A stretch of DNA of 64,000 nt from Gonocerus acuteangulatus. Lineage: Eukaryota > Arthropoda > Insecta > Hemiptera > Coreidae. The notes below the pieces were generated by a model. The model searched no databases, was not told where the DNA came from, and was given only the letters and a program-made list of their open reading frames with translations. The position numbers and the translations under genes are program-made. The stretch covers positions 88,699,972 to 88,763,971 of the forward strand of contig OX328124.1 in NCBI GenBank assembly GCA_946811695.1, in the 5' to 3' direction. Of the stretch, positions 34,779 to 45,774 are shown piece by piece. Positions within the stretch are counted from its first letter, which is position 1, and every line of letters begins with the position of its first letter.

Positions 34779-34901
34779 TTTAACTGGGGTCATTTTCGGT
34801 GTCTACTAGGTAGGATCAATAAAGATTCAAAGAAATTTTTCAAAAATTCCGTCATGAGTGCAACCTCAATAGCTACTTCCCTTCGGAGGAAAATGCTAAA
34901 A
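34111..34901 (-). mobile_element. Helentron-like element, family A, copy 2
   Basis: Left (3') end 'agtctgtcacacaggagctg' and 'taagcactttcctcag'; right (5') end 'cttcggaggaaaatgcta'. The (TA)n core is at 34715-34774. The 3' hairpin is weakened (GGAGCTGC, one base lost). The body has the same ~150-bp units as copy 1, but fewer. Confidence 0.65.
34715..34774. repeat. (TA)n microsatellite
   Basis: About 56 nt of alternating TA, the core of family A copy 2. Confidence 0.95.
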
Positions 34902-34919
34902 AATAAAATAAATTAAAAG

Positions 34920-35620
34920 ACTTCATTTATCCTGGCGCTATACTGTTTGATAATAAATAAATTAGGCCAAAAGGGCAGTTTTAAAGATTTTGAACAAAAA
35001 TATCAAGCCATTTTTGAAAGGGATAATGTACAGTATCTGCTTGGCATTGGATATTGTAATTATTTAACCTCCTAAAGACAACTTCTTCCCACTGTACTTC
35101 TAAATTCAAACTAAATGAATTAAAGCACAGTGTAACTATTTTTCAAAAAAATTCTCAAAATTAACACATCATAGAATTTTTGAATTATCTGAACCAGTAG
35201 ATGAGCAATCATGTAAGTCTTTTCCTAAGAAAGAAAATTATTATGAGTTTCAAAGCTTTTCAAATCACCTTGAGGGTGAAGGGAATGCCCAATGATTGTT
35301 ATAACTGTGATTCTAACAGAATAAATATGATTAATCTAGTCTCAACAATGGATATCTGACGGACGCCATATGAGTGAAATTATTAAATGAGAACTTACAA
35401 GGTGCCAAATGCTCTTTGGTTGTTTAATTCCATTTCTGATATTTCTTTATGACTTTAGTTCTATTACTGCCTTCTCCTAGGCTTAAGTTTCAGTGCAAAG
35501 CTTTATTCTGCCTGTTTGTACAATCATTTCCATCCCATACTCTGACCACATAGTAGTGAATGTCTCACGAGAAGACCCTGGAAGCTTCATGATGGTTCCA
35601 GACCTCTAAAGCTTCATGTC
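34920..35620. other. AT-rich sequence without recognised features
   Basis: No gene or known repeat of the window is seen. Confidence 0.5.
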
Positions 35621-35908
35621 TTAGGGCCGCCACACACTATGAGGTAGACCGGACAGGTTTACCCGTCCGGTCTACCTCGTAGTCTGTGGCGGAACTTTAC
35701 TACCCCAACTCTACCCTTTCCAGCGACCTCACACCTGATGAAAATTCGATTATTTCCCCCTCACAGGCGAGTAGACCTCATGTGTGTGTGGGGGTTGTCA
35801 GGTGTACCTGATGAGGTCTCAGTTTTCTGCAACTCTGATTTGTGTTTATTTGTTTTACCGTTGTGGCCTTTTTATTTATTTATTTATGGAATCAGTTTAA
35901 AGTGTAAA

Positions 35909-36130
35909 ATGTCTCATATAATTAACGAAGTTCTTAGTGATTTCATCGAAATTTATAAAAATGAACCATGTTTATGGAAAATAAAAGACGATGATTTTCA
36001 CAATAGAAATAAAAGGGATGCTGCATATCGCAAATTAGTATACAAACTGCAGAAAATATATCCAAATGCAAACGAGAGTATGGCTAAAAGTAAAATTAAT
36101 AGTTTTCGATCTAATATTCGAAAGGAGTAG
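35909..36130 (+). pseudogene. PIF/Harbinger MADF (Myb/SANT-like) accessory protein, C-terminally truncated
   Basis: MSHIINEVLSDFIEIYKNEP then LWKIKDDDFHNRNKRDAAYRK and further to SFRSNIRKE-stop, 73 residues. The order FIe.ykn.P.LW, d.f.nr..RdaAyrkl is the MADF DNA-binding fold, which in Harbinger elements binds the ends and helps nuclear import of the transposase. Full MADF proteins run on well past this point. Here the frame ends at the junction with the antisense transposase, so the C-terminal interaction region is lost. The in-frame extension upstream to 35738 lies in the subterminal repeats and is unlikely to be coding; the ATG at 35909 is preferred. Confidence 0.75.
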
Positions 36131-36527
36131 TGGAAAATTGACTCTTCAAGATTCTCAAAGTAGCTGTTAGTTTTTCGTGTGGAGATATAGCGGCCCTCAT
36201 TTGTGTATATTTCTTCTTAATGAAAGGAGATACAAGTGACAATAACTCTATGTAAACTGATTCGTTCATGCGCAGATAATTGCGATAATCTGTTGGTTCA
36301 TCTCTTAATTCGTTCAGCAGATTGATATGGGTGAATTTATTTCTTATCTGCAACCATTGCTTACACCATTGTTTGCGTTTTTTTCGTTTGTTTTTACGTG
36401 TCTCAAATATTACTGCAAATAGAGAGAGATAAAGTAGATCATCTCCTGGAGGATCCATGTTGAAGACTGACAAACCTGTCCGGTAGACCTGAACAGTGTG
36501 GGTCACAGGTAGACCGGACAGATGCAC
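36111..36527 (-). pseudogene. PIF/Harbinger transposase (HARBI1-like), N-terminal fragment
   Basis: 138 codons. After a short leader come KRKQWCKQWLQIR, LLNELRDEP, YLRMNESVYIELLSLVSPFI and TQMRAAISPHEKLTATLRIL. This is the helical N-terminal region that precedes the DDE catalytic core in Harbinger transposases ('W.r.WL..R', 'f..fLRMs...f..LL..v.p.I...dT.mR.aI.p.eRLa.tLRfLA'). It breaks off after LRILKSQF into sequence antisense to the MADF ORF, so the DDE core is deleted. The fragment may still be transcribed, but no transposase activity is possible. Confidence 0.85.
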
Positions 36528-36576
36528 CTCACGGGTGTACCTGTCAGGTCTACCTCATAGTGTGTGGCCGGCCTTA

Positions 36577-37055
36577 TCTACCAAACCTATACACTATTCA
36601 TTGAATAGTAATTAAATTTCCCCCTGCTAGATTAACATAATAATTTTAAACAGTTTTTGTGAATACAACGTTTAACAGGTAGATACTAGTATGCTTTTTC
36701 TTCCATAACTAGTGGTGTCGGGTCCCCAGTGACCCAAAGTTTTAATTATTTTGGGTAATGCCATTTTAAAAGAAAATTATAAACATTAATATATATTGAA
36801 ATACTTGTTGTTTATTAAAATAATACGATAGTTCTAAAAATTTACATAGCATTATGTGTTTACAAAATCCAAATTTATGTAGTTTTAATTTAATAAAGAA
36901 ACAATAAAAATCTTAAGGCTTTCACTCATTGCAAACAAGTGAACAATGTTCCTAGCACACACATTTGCTACAAAATGAAGAATAAAAGCTATAACTTTTC
37001 CTTTTCTTTCTGCTTCATCTTCATTTCCTGGCTGAGTAACCATCGAACCTTCTTC
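36577..37055. other. AT-rich sequence without recognised features
   Basis: Nothing identifiable besides AT-rich spacer. Confidence 0.45.
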
Positions 37056-37060
37056 TTCCA

Positions 37061-37087
37061 TATATATATATATATATATATATATAT
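37061..37087. repeat. short (TA)n microsatellite
   Basis: About 26 nt of alternating AT. Confidence 0.9.
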
Positions 37088-37216
37088 CTTAATCTTTTGT
37101 TTGAGAGGCCTAGGTAGAAAAGGAATTTGGGACCTACAGATGACATAATTCTTGACTAATTGATGACCTAAGTCTTTCAAAAAAGCTCATCTTACCATCT
37201 GCTTTCCAGAATCCAG

Positions 37217-37219
<3 letters not shown>

Positions 37220-37264
<45 letters not shown>
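37220..37264. repeat. poly-T tract
   Basis: About 45 T; possibly the tail of a minus-strand retroelement not otherwise recognised. Confidence 0.85.
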
Positions 37265-37265
<1 letters not shown>

Positions 37266-37371
37266 TAAATAACATATTTATGGCACTGAGATTGAACAAA
37301 TGAAAAAATATAGCCAAAGGCCATCTCTTGGTGCACCACCCAACATTATAGTTCGGACAAATTTGGTCATT

Positions 37372-37541
37372 GGTGTCTACTCCTCCTTTTGTAGAATTGG
37401 ATTCATAAGCAGGAGATGATGGGTTCGATTCCCACCTCCAGCAGTAATTTTCTCATCTCAGGGCTCACTGCACCCTGGATGTCGGCGCTAATGACCTAGA
37501 TGTAGATGCGCCGTAAAAAAAAAAAAAAAAAGAAGAAAAAA

Positions 37542-37542
<1 letters not shown>
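37372..37542 (+). mobile_element. tRNA(Met)-like SINE (family Y)
   Basis: A tRNA-like head with 'gaattggattcataagcagg' (CAT at the anticodon position) and box B GGGTTCGATTCCC. The body is 'ctcatctcagggctc', 'gcaccctggatgtcggcgct' and 'gatgcgccgt', with an A-rich tail. It belongs to the same family as 62834-63034. Confidence 0.8.

Positions 37543-37600
<58 letters not shown>
37543..37600. repeat. (TA)n microsatellite
   Basis: About 55 nt of alternating TA directly after the A-rich SINE tail. Confidence 0.9.
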
Positions 37601-38640
37601 GCCAACTACTTACGAAAGTAAGTCCATAAGGACCATGTCCTACCTTTTTTGGTGGTGTGAAGTTCAATGATTTCGAGCTGCCTCCTTATTGCACCACGTT
37701 CTATAAAAATCCCAAAATTTATGACTTTTTCAACTTAAATGAAGAAAATTTGTTCCTATGACAATACCAACAAAAATGCAAAATACAAAAAAAATTCAAT
37801 TAATGCAAAATTCAGTCATCTTCTGGCTCTGTTTCAGTGAAATCATCAGTTTAGCTGAAGAAGCTACACATTTTAATGCATTATAGAACAGCATCTCATT
37901 TTCTCCAACATATTTGTGTGCGGGGCTCATTGCATTTTTCAGTATTTAAGAGTAGGGGTTGGCTAAACGCAAAAGGAAAGTAAATAGTGGACCTCACACA
38001 GCGGTTTAGTAGCTGTGATTCCACTATTGAAGTGACCAGAGCTGCTTCCTTATTGTACCAGAAGATAGGGATAATTTTTAAATCCATAATGTTCTGACCT
38101 GAAAATCCCCAAAAAGGAGCTGCCTCCTTATTGCTGCACGCCCGTCAATTTTCAAACATCTTGTCAGAGCTTCTTCTTCGTATGGTACTTGTTTTCACTT
38201 TGAGATGACGTTTCGGCAAGTTAAGCCATATTCACACTAGAATAAAAATAAAATTAAGTATTAATTTCATAAAACCCTCTAAAATATAGATAATATCTAA
38301 TCAATATTGGGAGTACTAAAGAAAATGGAGGAAAGTGTGTGCATTTGGATTGGATTTTTTCTTGTAAAATAAATGTAAGTTTTTTAACATTGGAATTGAT
38401 GAAATAACTGTGATAAATTACATTAATGCATTATATAAAAATAATTGAATTGTTAATAGCTGGTTTGAGATTTATGGCAGGATGAGAAAGCCTAGATTGC
38501 TAGATTAGTTGTTCAAAAAGATCATCTCAGATTTTTCTATTTAGCATAGTTGTAAAAGAAAATAGCTGATCAACAGGACTTGATGATGGCAAAGTTGAAT
38601 TAAATTTTATGAACATCTTTTATTTTATTGTTCAAATACC
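37601..38640. other. sequence without recognised genes
   Basis: Three short 'gagctgcctccttattg' motifs recur (about 37676, 38040 and 38118) but no gene or known element is seen. Confidence 0.45.
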
Positions 38641-38780
38641 TTAATGCTGTCATCTTCACCTCCAGTCCCACATAGTTACCCATGGAATTGGTAATATTGT
38701 AGTCATCATCTTCTGACTCGAAGTCATAGTTAGTGTCCAGGTCAACTCCTGTTGAATCCACTAAGTCTGCTGATCTACTT
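38640..38780 (-). other. acidic open frame, possible transposase N-terminus remnant
   Basis: A minus-strand frame reads ADLVDSTGVDLDTNYDFESEDDDYN and on to GLEVKMTALRYL. Asp/Glu-rich N-termini are common in piggyBac transposases, but no other motif links it to one. Confidence 0.25.
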
Positions 38781-39542
38781 TTACTTATTTCAGATTAATG
38801 TAGCCATCTATCCTTAAATTTGGGGAATGTAAATGCAGCTAAAACTTCATACTTCCTGTCCGTCCCAAACATATGTATTATACATATTGAACTTTCTTTC
38901 TAAATTAGAGGATATCGAATCCAGAAGTGAATTGCCATAAATATGCTCTTCCCATCATAAGAGCTGAAGTTGTCGCCTGATATGGAAGAGCGTAGGAATC
39001 AAATGGCCATAACACCTCCTATCCGCCTTGTATATCTTTAGCCACAGGTTGAAGACAAGCGTCCTCAGCACCGATTTTCTTTAAAGTTTGCACTAAGACT
39101 TATTTTGATGCACTAAACTAGAAACCGTTAAAAAAAGTTGCTCTTAACTATGAAAGAAGTTATTTTTTAAAAAACGTTTACTGTTATTGATACCAAAGTT
39201 TGCATAAACAACGTACTTGTAATCACGCGCATGCGCAATAGTCCTTAATAAAGAAGTGTAATTGAAATTTACCATAAATTATTAAAAATTAACTGAAAAT
39301 TTACCAACACTTATTTATTCAGAAACATTTTTTTAAATAATAAAACATTCTTCAAATTTCTTTTTTCTCTCCTGAAAAGTATTATATAACAGAAATCCCT
39401 TAATAATTAGCTAATGCCTTTATAATTTGTTCCCTCTAAACTTTTTAAATTCGCTCTTAGATCTAATTACGTTATTATCGTTATAGTTTTTTTTTAGAAA
39501 AGTGTTAATTAAAAAAGAAGTTACACGACTTCATAATTCTTA

Positions 39543-39615
39543 TCCACAATTGAGAAGAATTACTCAAATTTTTAATACAAAACAAAATTTTGAGTAATTT
39601 TATCAATTGTGGAAA
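39543..39615. repeat. small imperfect hairpin
   Basis: 'ccacaattgagaagaatta' pairs with 'taattttatcaattgtgg' around an AT-rich loop, at the centre of the 39250-39829 block. Confidence 0.65.
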
Positions 39616-40105
39616 ATGTGCGGAAAAGTTGAAGTGTGAAAAGTTGAAATGTGCGAAAAAGTTAATCGTGTCGATAAATATAAAGAGCGCATAAATGCTT
39701 TTTTCGGTCCGATTGCGGTTTTATATCCACCGAACATCGCGTCTGAACATGTCTAGGAGGATTAGCAGAATGCCTAGGACGTCAGGTCAGCTACGACAGG
39801 TGAGTCTAAATTTCAATTACACTTCTTCATTAACCCTTCGTTACTAACCTCGGGTCAAATTGACCCGAGCCTTCTTTAAAGTATATATATTACATTAATA
39901 TGATAAATTTGATTATTCTAAGGCTTATGTAATCTGTTTTTTTTTAGTTTCTTTTTGCTGTCCAAATATTTATTTACAGTATTTTCATTGTTATTATAGC
40001 AATAAATAACTATTTGACCCGAGGTTAGTGCGAGTGGAACACAATAATTCGGTAAGTGACCCGAGGTTAGTACGAGTGTAATGGTGGCTGAGGGAAGAGT
40101 GACCC

Positions 40106-41570
40106 GTGGTTAGTGGGAGTGGTACAAGACTGCAGCACACTTTTCTGCTAGAACACTCACTGTACCTGCAGCAGGCAATACACAAACACATAAAACAAGT
40201 CCAAAAAAGCTTTAAGAATGTCAAATTTGCTTTAGAGGCCGATGAAGCGGAATTAGAAGCACTCATTGGTTTACTAATTTTAGCGGGAATGTATAAATGT
40301 GCCCCCCCCCCAATTATATGGACCTGTGGGGATCCGACGGGCCTAAATATAACCACTGATAACTGGTATTTGGCTAGTGTTGCACTAGCCAACCCTTTAT
40401 TGGGGAAAAATTGACTCTAGTTCGGGCACTCAGGAAAAATAAGCCAGAGGTCCCCATAGAGTTCCTACCCACAAAGATTGGGAAGGGTGATCCAGTTTAT
40501 TTGGGTTATTAAAGACCTCACTCTTACTTCGTATTTTACCAAGAAAAGAAAGGCTGTATTTTTGCTATCCTCACTTCACCCTGAACCGATATTAGGTTCT
40601 GAAAATATTTTTTTTTTTTTTTTTTTATAATTTATTTATGAGCACCCCGCATTGACAGCGTTTCGCCCAGGTACACATATAAAATAGAAATACATAACAA
40701 CAACAAAATAGTTACAATATTACATAATTACAAATCCAATTACATTATTGTGTGTTTTAATCTAATTATACAATTAAGTTTGTGAATAACATACAGCTAA
40801 AAGTAAAATTAACTAGTAAAAAACAATACATTTTTTAAGAAAAACTTATAATTATAAAGGAAACGAAGAAAATAGTTCCTATGTACAATATGACTATATA
40901 TAATCGCAACAGTTTCTATTTACAATATAGGTTCTATGCATAATATGACAACATACATAAGAACAATAGCCCCATGTACAATCAATAGGAAGGATCCTAT
41001 GTAAAATAATGATGAATAAATGAATAAATCACGTCATGAGTGATGTGGTTCTGAAAATAAAAACAAATCAGAGATTATTCTGGCCTACAATGCAACTAAG
41101 GGTGGGGCTGATTCAGGTGATCAAATGTACAGCCATTATAACGTAGGAATAAGTACATGTAGGTGGCCAATGGAACTATTTTTCCCCTTCATAAATGTCA
41201 CTGGGATATGTTCATATTTTATTTTCAAACACAATAATGCACATGTACTTGAAAATAATACAGAAGGAGGGACTACCTCAAAAATGTTGGCCATAGTCTT
41301 AACTTTAAGTCATATCATTAGAAGGTCTCAAAACGTTCGTGTTAACAGAAGCTTAAAAATAAGTTTAAAGATATATCTGGAAGAAAAAGGGGCATTAATA
41401 ATTGATGCTCAAGAAACTTCTCAAGACAATGCTACCAATCCCATCAGCAGAGGGAAAAGAAAGCTATGTGTTCTCTGCGCCAGTTCGAATGTTCAAAGTC
41501 TAAACGATTTGTGTAAAATGTGATAAATTTGTTTGTAAAAAACATTTAGAATATGTATACCACAGTTGTT
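40106..41570 (+). pseudogene. piggyBac transposase pseudogene
   Basis: Blocks in order on the + strand: ADEAELEALIGLLILAGMYK (the N-terminal 'E..afiGllil.G..k' helix, about 40240-40296); LVRALRKNKPEVPIEFL in a shifted frame (about 40417-40467), the 'vGTlRkNk.eiP' block, so the first two catalytic Asp regions are deleted; SYFVFYQEKKGCIFAIL, the 'sYvpkk.k.v.lls' strand; then, after the LINE insert, KSEIILAYNATKGGADSGDQM, RWPMELFFPFINVTGI and the cysteine-rich end KLCVLCASSNVQSLNDLCKM. A stop (41522-41524) falls within the cysteine-rich domain, whose further Cys/His residues (KFVCKKHLEYVYHSC) follow in frame after it. Frameshifts, deletion, insertion and a stop make it dead. Confidence 0.88.
40608..41046 (-). 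mobile_element. 5'-truncated LINE 3' end with 13-bp target duplication
   Basis: The direct repeat GGTTCTGAAAATA stands at 40595-40607 and 41047-41059. On the minus strand the insert ends 'gggtgctcataaataaatta' followed by about 18 A, with an AATAAA just before the tail. The remaining ~420 bp is AT-rich 3'UTR without a frame. A long target duplication, poly-A and truncation show target-primed reverse transcription. The insertion lies within the piggyBac transposase frame. Confidence 0.85.
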
Positions 41571-42459
41571 CCAACAATTAAATGTAGTTTATTAATTATC
41601 AAAATGCAAAAATTAGAGTGGCAGAATTTAATTACCAATTTTTTCCAAAATTTGAGTGGTATTACTTATCTAGAAAACAACATTTTTCTTCAATTTTAAT
41701 TTTTGCAAATTTATTTTTGTAATAAAATATATAATATTTACCATGTAAAAATTATAATATTTTCATTTTTTATTGCATTCTTATAATTATTTCTTATTTT
41801 TCAAGTTACGGGTCAATGTGACCCGAGGTTAGTGTGAGTGGTATAAAGTGAAGGTTAGTAACCAAGGGTTGACTATTGCGCATGCGCATGTTTTTTACAC
41901 ACAAATACGCTGTTTTTTTTGTTTTTTAATGGCATGTCAACCTTTAAGGTCATTAACGTCATTCCTTTGATTGGTAATTATTGTTTAGTGATTATACATA
42001 TACATGCACCCGCACACGCACACGCAAACACACACACATTCATATCTGTAGACATGTATATCAGTGATATAGTTATAGAGCAATCATTGAAGAAAATCGG
42101 TGCTGAGGACCCTCTCCTTCAGTTTTACCATATAATGCTGTAGATACATAAAATCATTATCAGAGAAATGTGACATATCTAGTACATTCCTAAGGATGTA
42201 TTTTATCTTTTAATGATGCAATTTTGTTCAGACTATCGAAAAGAGCATTCCATCTTGTGAACCTAGGCCTATTGCATGTAAGCCCAACTAAATTTTTAAC
42301 TTCTGCTGTCTTAAGATGAGAGGAAAAATCCCACAATAGTTGACAATGATTTACAGTTTGTCGATATACATCATATGAATGTAAAATTTTAATGGCTTTT
42401 GGTACATCAGCAGCTGCTATAAGATTTAAAGTAATTTAATTTAATCATTGTAAATTATA

Positions 42460-43160
42460 TTATTCGTCTTTTCGCTCTCTTGCTGTCTAATTTAAAAGGT
42501 CAAGTGGTTCGTTAATAGCGGAATCCGTCCACCGGCACACCAGAGAATGATTTTTTGGGCAAAATTCGTGCAAAAAAAAAAAAAAAAAAAAACCACTTTC
42601 GTTTTTACCAAAATAGGGATGATTGCAAAAAAGTACACGTTTTATAAGAACTTGTGCATGGGGCAGGGCCGCCACATGGGGGGGACTGCCGGGTACAGTT
42701 GTCCCGGGCCCGTGCGCCGTGGTGGCCCGGGCCGGGCCTCGCTAATTGTAAGAAAATGTATAGGTTATGAGCTTGTAAAAAGAATGGGGTTTAGAAATAT
42801 AGACGGGCGTAGCCTATATTTATTGGAATGAGATCTATATTTTTTTTAATGTACAAAAACGACAAAACAAGTGCAGTCCCAGAATAGGAGTCGTAATAAA
42901 ACTACAAGTACCGAAAGTGAACTTTGCTGCACCGATTGTCGGCTTTTATTCTCATTTCGCTCAAAACTCAAGATGAAAATAATTTTAAAATGACCAAAGT
43001 GCTAGAATTTTCAGTCTAGCTCTCAGAAGTGGGGGCCCGTGATTTGGTCCTGGGCCCGGCTCTGAGATGTGGTGGCCCTGACATGGGGAGTCTAATGAAT
43101 CCATTTCGAAGATTACGCTGGAGGTTTATGGCCAAGGGATTTTTCAATCTATGCTCAAAA
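42460..43160 (+). mobile_element. degenerate family B body split by a hAT-like insert
   Basis: 'aaaggtcaagtggttcgtta', 'gcggaatccgtccac', 'gtacacgttttataagaact' and, after the insert, 'atgaatccatttcgaag' follow the interior of family B (compare 4120-4280). It has no ends. Confidence 0.6.
42664..43080. mobile_element. non-autonomous hAT-like element (417 bp)
   Basis: Ends CAGGGCCGCCACAT and, inverted, CAGGGCCACCACAT (one mismatch). Flanking 8-mers GCATGGGG and ACATGGGG differ at one base. CAGGG termini with 8-bp duplication fit hAT. The ends are GC-rich ('tcccgggcccgtgc', 'gggcccggctc') against an AT-rich interior. No transposase. Confidence 0.8.
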
Positions 43161-44970
43161 AAAAAAGTCAAATGGAAGAATTGTGATAGTAAGGCGATCT
43201 TTCAATGTCTGTTCACCAAGTCGCAACCCAAGTCAACGCATAAAATCAAATCGTGATTTATTTTTATAATGTTCGTTCGAAACACATGCATTATCACAGG
43301 TCACGGCTATCAGGCCATTAACCATCGCCGTGTTCTCATATTGGCATAAAAAACCTCCAGACCAAATGTAACTATTATTTTAATGCGTATACCTAGTAAT
43401 AAAAATAACATACTGTCATCATTAAAAATGTTTTGATTAAAAAAGAAAATACGTATAAAGGAACATCCGCCTGTGGGACGGAGCCAGACTTGCCGCTTAG
43501 AGGAACATCCGTTTTCCAGACAGGGTGGGTCGCGCCAAATTGTCGCTTTTCAAGGTCACGCACGTCCAAACGTCACAATACATACATACCATCTCAAGAT
43601 TTTTATTTCTTAATGATATGCAATACATAAATAAAATATCCAGAGAGTTACTATTTTAACAGGTAGCACGTTTTTTTTGTTTGTTGTGACATTCGCGCGA
43701 AAAAATCTCGCAGTGTTTGTAGACTTGCTATAATTTTTAAGAGGATTTCGACGAAGAAAATCGTCGAAAAATAATAAATATAGAAAACATAACTGAGTTC
43801 AAACACAAAGTTCATTGTTCATGTTATATGGTTTTCAAACAATTACAAATATTAAGCAAACGGACTAATACGACGCAATTATTTATTTTTTCCCCTGGAT
43901 GAGGGGCGTATAAAGACAATTTGAGCTAATAGAACGTTCGTGCATGCGGGTCGATTTTGTTGATTTAATAAATGGGAGAAATAAAATAAGCCATCATATG
44001 GAACACCTCATATATTAGGAGCACTTACAACACAACTCACTAAAGAAGGACTGAAGCATTGGGCATGTTCACTACAAAGAGGTCCAATTCCCAACAGGAT
44101 GCAACGAGGAATGAACATTGAATATCAACAGATTTATGTTTAAAAACACTATTCGTTAGCACAATGAAATTAAAAATTTTTACGCTCAACTCAACTTATT
44201 AGTGCTACACAGATATTAGTAACAGATATAATGTACCATCTCTGTTTCTTATCTTCCGAAAACATACATCAGCTCTATATAGTACTTTTAGAGAGTTCAT
44301 GCAAATTGTAATCAAGGGGAGTAGACTGCCACGGTGCTAATGGCCAAGGAGAAAATTAATAGTCTAGGTCAAAAAATAAATAGTTGTGACAAATATTTCA
44401 AATATGTAAATCATCTCGTTTGAAAAATGTTAATTTTTTCGGTAATACCTCAATTGAAAAAAAATATCAAATCGATTTAAACGAATTTTGTACGTGTTTT
44501 TTACTATATAATCTTCATTTTCCTCATGGAATATGAATGTCTTAAATTCATTTTAAGCTGTAAAAAAAATTATGATATACAAGAAAAGGATATACTTTTA
44601 TTTTTCATGCTATTGCTGTTTTGCAAATCAGTGAGTACATTTTAAATTTCATCACGAATCTTTTGATACCTTGGGAAAATCTCTAGTATGACTAATTTCG
44701 GAATTATGAGCGAAAGAAGTGCAAAAACCCGTATTTTTTTTGTTTAAAAAAGAATCGGTATGTCTTTTATCGATTTAAGCATGTATTAATTCTTGTTATT
44801 TGAATTTTTTCGAAGATATTTCTACAAAAATTCGCTTGCCCCCTAACAACATCCAACTCAAAACAGATGCGCCCTGGACTATAAGGGTCTCTATAGGTTT
44901 GGTGTGATGATGCAGATCATTTGAGTCGGGGTTTTATTTATTTTTACAGTTAATAAGGCGAATATTTAAA
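43161..44970. other. mostly unassigned AT-rich sequence
   Basis: No gene seen. The short 'ggaacatccg' motif repeats at 43460 and 43501, and 'acggtgctaatggccaagga' near 44333 resembles a SINE body. Otherwise nothing is recognised. Confidence 0.4.
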
Positions 44971-44983
44971 ACCTTCCAACATA

Positions 44984-45232
44984 AACCGAATCCAAACCTT
45001 CCAGTCCAAAGTCCTTCGCCGGATTCTTAATGCTCTCTTTTACGTCAACAATATCATCCGCCGAGACCTGGAAATTCCCTTTGTCGCTGAATTAGCTAAA
45101 ACCCGCTTCTCCACTTTTCATTCCAAGCTATCCTTTCATCCCAATCCCCTTGCCCAATCCCTTTCCACAGATGCGATCCCTTCCAATCCTCCGAGACGCT
45201 TGAAAAGAAAGTGGCCTAGAGACCAACTATAA
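44984..45232 (+). pseudogene. Jockey-like non-LTR retrotransposon, ORF2 C-terminus
   Basis: 82 codons in one frame: NRIQTFQSKVLRRILNAL, FYVNNIIRRDLEIPFV, AKTRFSTFHSKLSFHPNPLA, PPRRLKRKWPRDQL-stop. The pattern iQ.fQ.k.LR.I..a..yv.N..i..DL.iP.v, then hpN.la.....RRLKR..P.dL, is the typical C-terminal end of Jockey-clade reverse transcriptases. An AATAAA at 45239 and a 3'UTR ending in an A-run near 45380 follow. The 5' part (endonuclease, RT core) is absent; typical 5' truncation. Confidence 0.85.
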
Positions 45233-45390
45233 CACCTCAATAAAGTATTATTATTTCCTTAGGGAGTGTCAGCAATGGCTGCCTTCTCCCCTCTGTTCTT
45301 CCATGTGTAATAGCTTAGGAGATATGTATTTACTTATTGTATTATAGTATGTAAACATATGTATACAGATTGTAAATATTAAAAAAAAAA
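45233..45390 (+). mobile_element. 3'UTR and A-tail of the Jockey-like LINE
   Basis: AATAAA directly after the stop, then 'agggagtgtcagcaatggct' and an AT-rich trailer to 'attaaaaaaaaaa' at about 45390. Confidence 0.65.
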
Positions 45391-45774
45391 TAGAATATTT
45401 AATTATAATAATGCCCATTTTTGAGTGGTTTTGATGTTGAGCATATTTTTACCAAAAATTGAGCATCCGCTTGTAGACCGGTGGTGGTTAATGAAAAATA
45501 TCATTGTGCTCGGAGGTGTGCTTTAATAAATCCCGTAGAACGCAGGGTTTAGTTTGCAGTCGTTTGAATATTTCACTAGATCATGTCCTCCAGCCCTATT
45601 TTCTCATTCCCTGCACAACTACTGTACAATTCATGCATTCTTCTTTCGAAACACTACATAAGCACGTAAAGCGACCTTTTGTGTGTGAAAATGAGGTTAA
45701 AAGGGAGATGAGAAATTGTGGGAGTGAAAATTGTTTGTTCTCCACAGTTGCAGCAGTATTAATTAATTATTAAG

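Larger units (their letters stand above)
35624..36573. mobile_element. PIF/Harbinger element, 950 bp, internally deleted
   Basis: TTA duplications stand at 35621-35623 and 36574-36576. The terminal inverted repeats share GCCACACACTATGAGGTA and are about 27 bp with two mismatches. Extra subterminal copies of 'ggtagaccggacag' occur at both ends. The element retains pieces of both proteins of the superfamily, a MADF-domain ORF on + and a transposase ORF on -, arranged convergently and touching in the middle. This suggests that one internal deletion removed the 3' parts of both genes. Confidence 0.9.
39834..41868 (+). mobile_element. piggyBac element, internally deleted and interrupted
   Basis: The left end is TTAA (39830-39833) then CCCTTCGTTACTAACC. 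The right end is GGTTAGTAACCAAGGG followed by TTGA (41869-41872), one change from TTAA. Subterminal 'cgggtcaaattgacccgag' is palindromic and repeats at the right end ('gggtcaatgtgacccgagg'). Copies of 'gacccgaggttagtgcgagtg' recur in the first 300 bp. Transposase remnants lie between, and a LINE 3' end has been inserted. Confidence 0.88.
39061..42110. repeat. outer inverted repeat pair around a nested piggyBac locus
   Basis: A 21-nt arm at 39061-39081 containing 'cctcagcaccgattttctt' is perfectly inverted at 42090-42110. A second, inner pair GCGCATGCGCAATAGTC occupies 39227-39243 and, inverted, 41871-41887. A third pair around 'aagaagtgtaattgaaattt' (39250-39272) and its inverse (39808-39829) brackets a ~580-bp MITE-like block. 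Together they look like successive insertions. Confidence 0.65.

Noticed and set aside
36939..37180. Open frames near the short TA run
   Set aside because: No conserved content; interrupted by Tyr/Ile repeat from (TA)n.
45504..45773. 89-residue open frame
   Set aside because: No recognisable motif, no start or splice context, flanked by LINE and SINE sequence.
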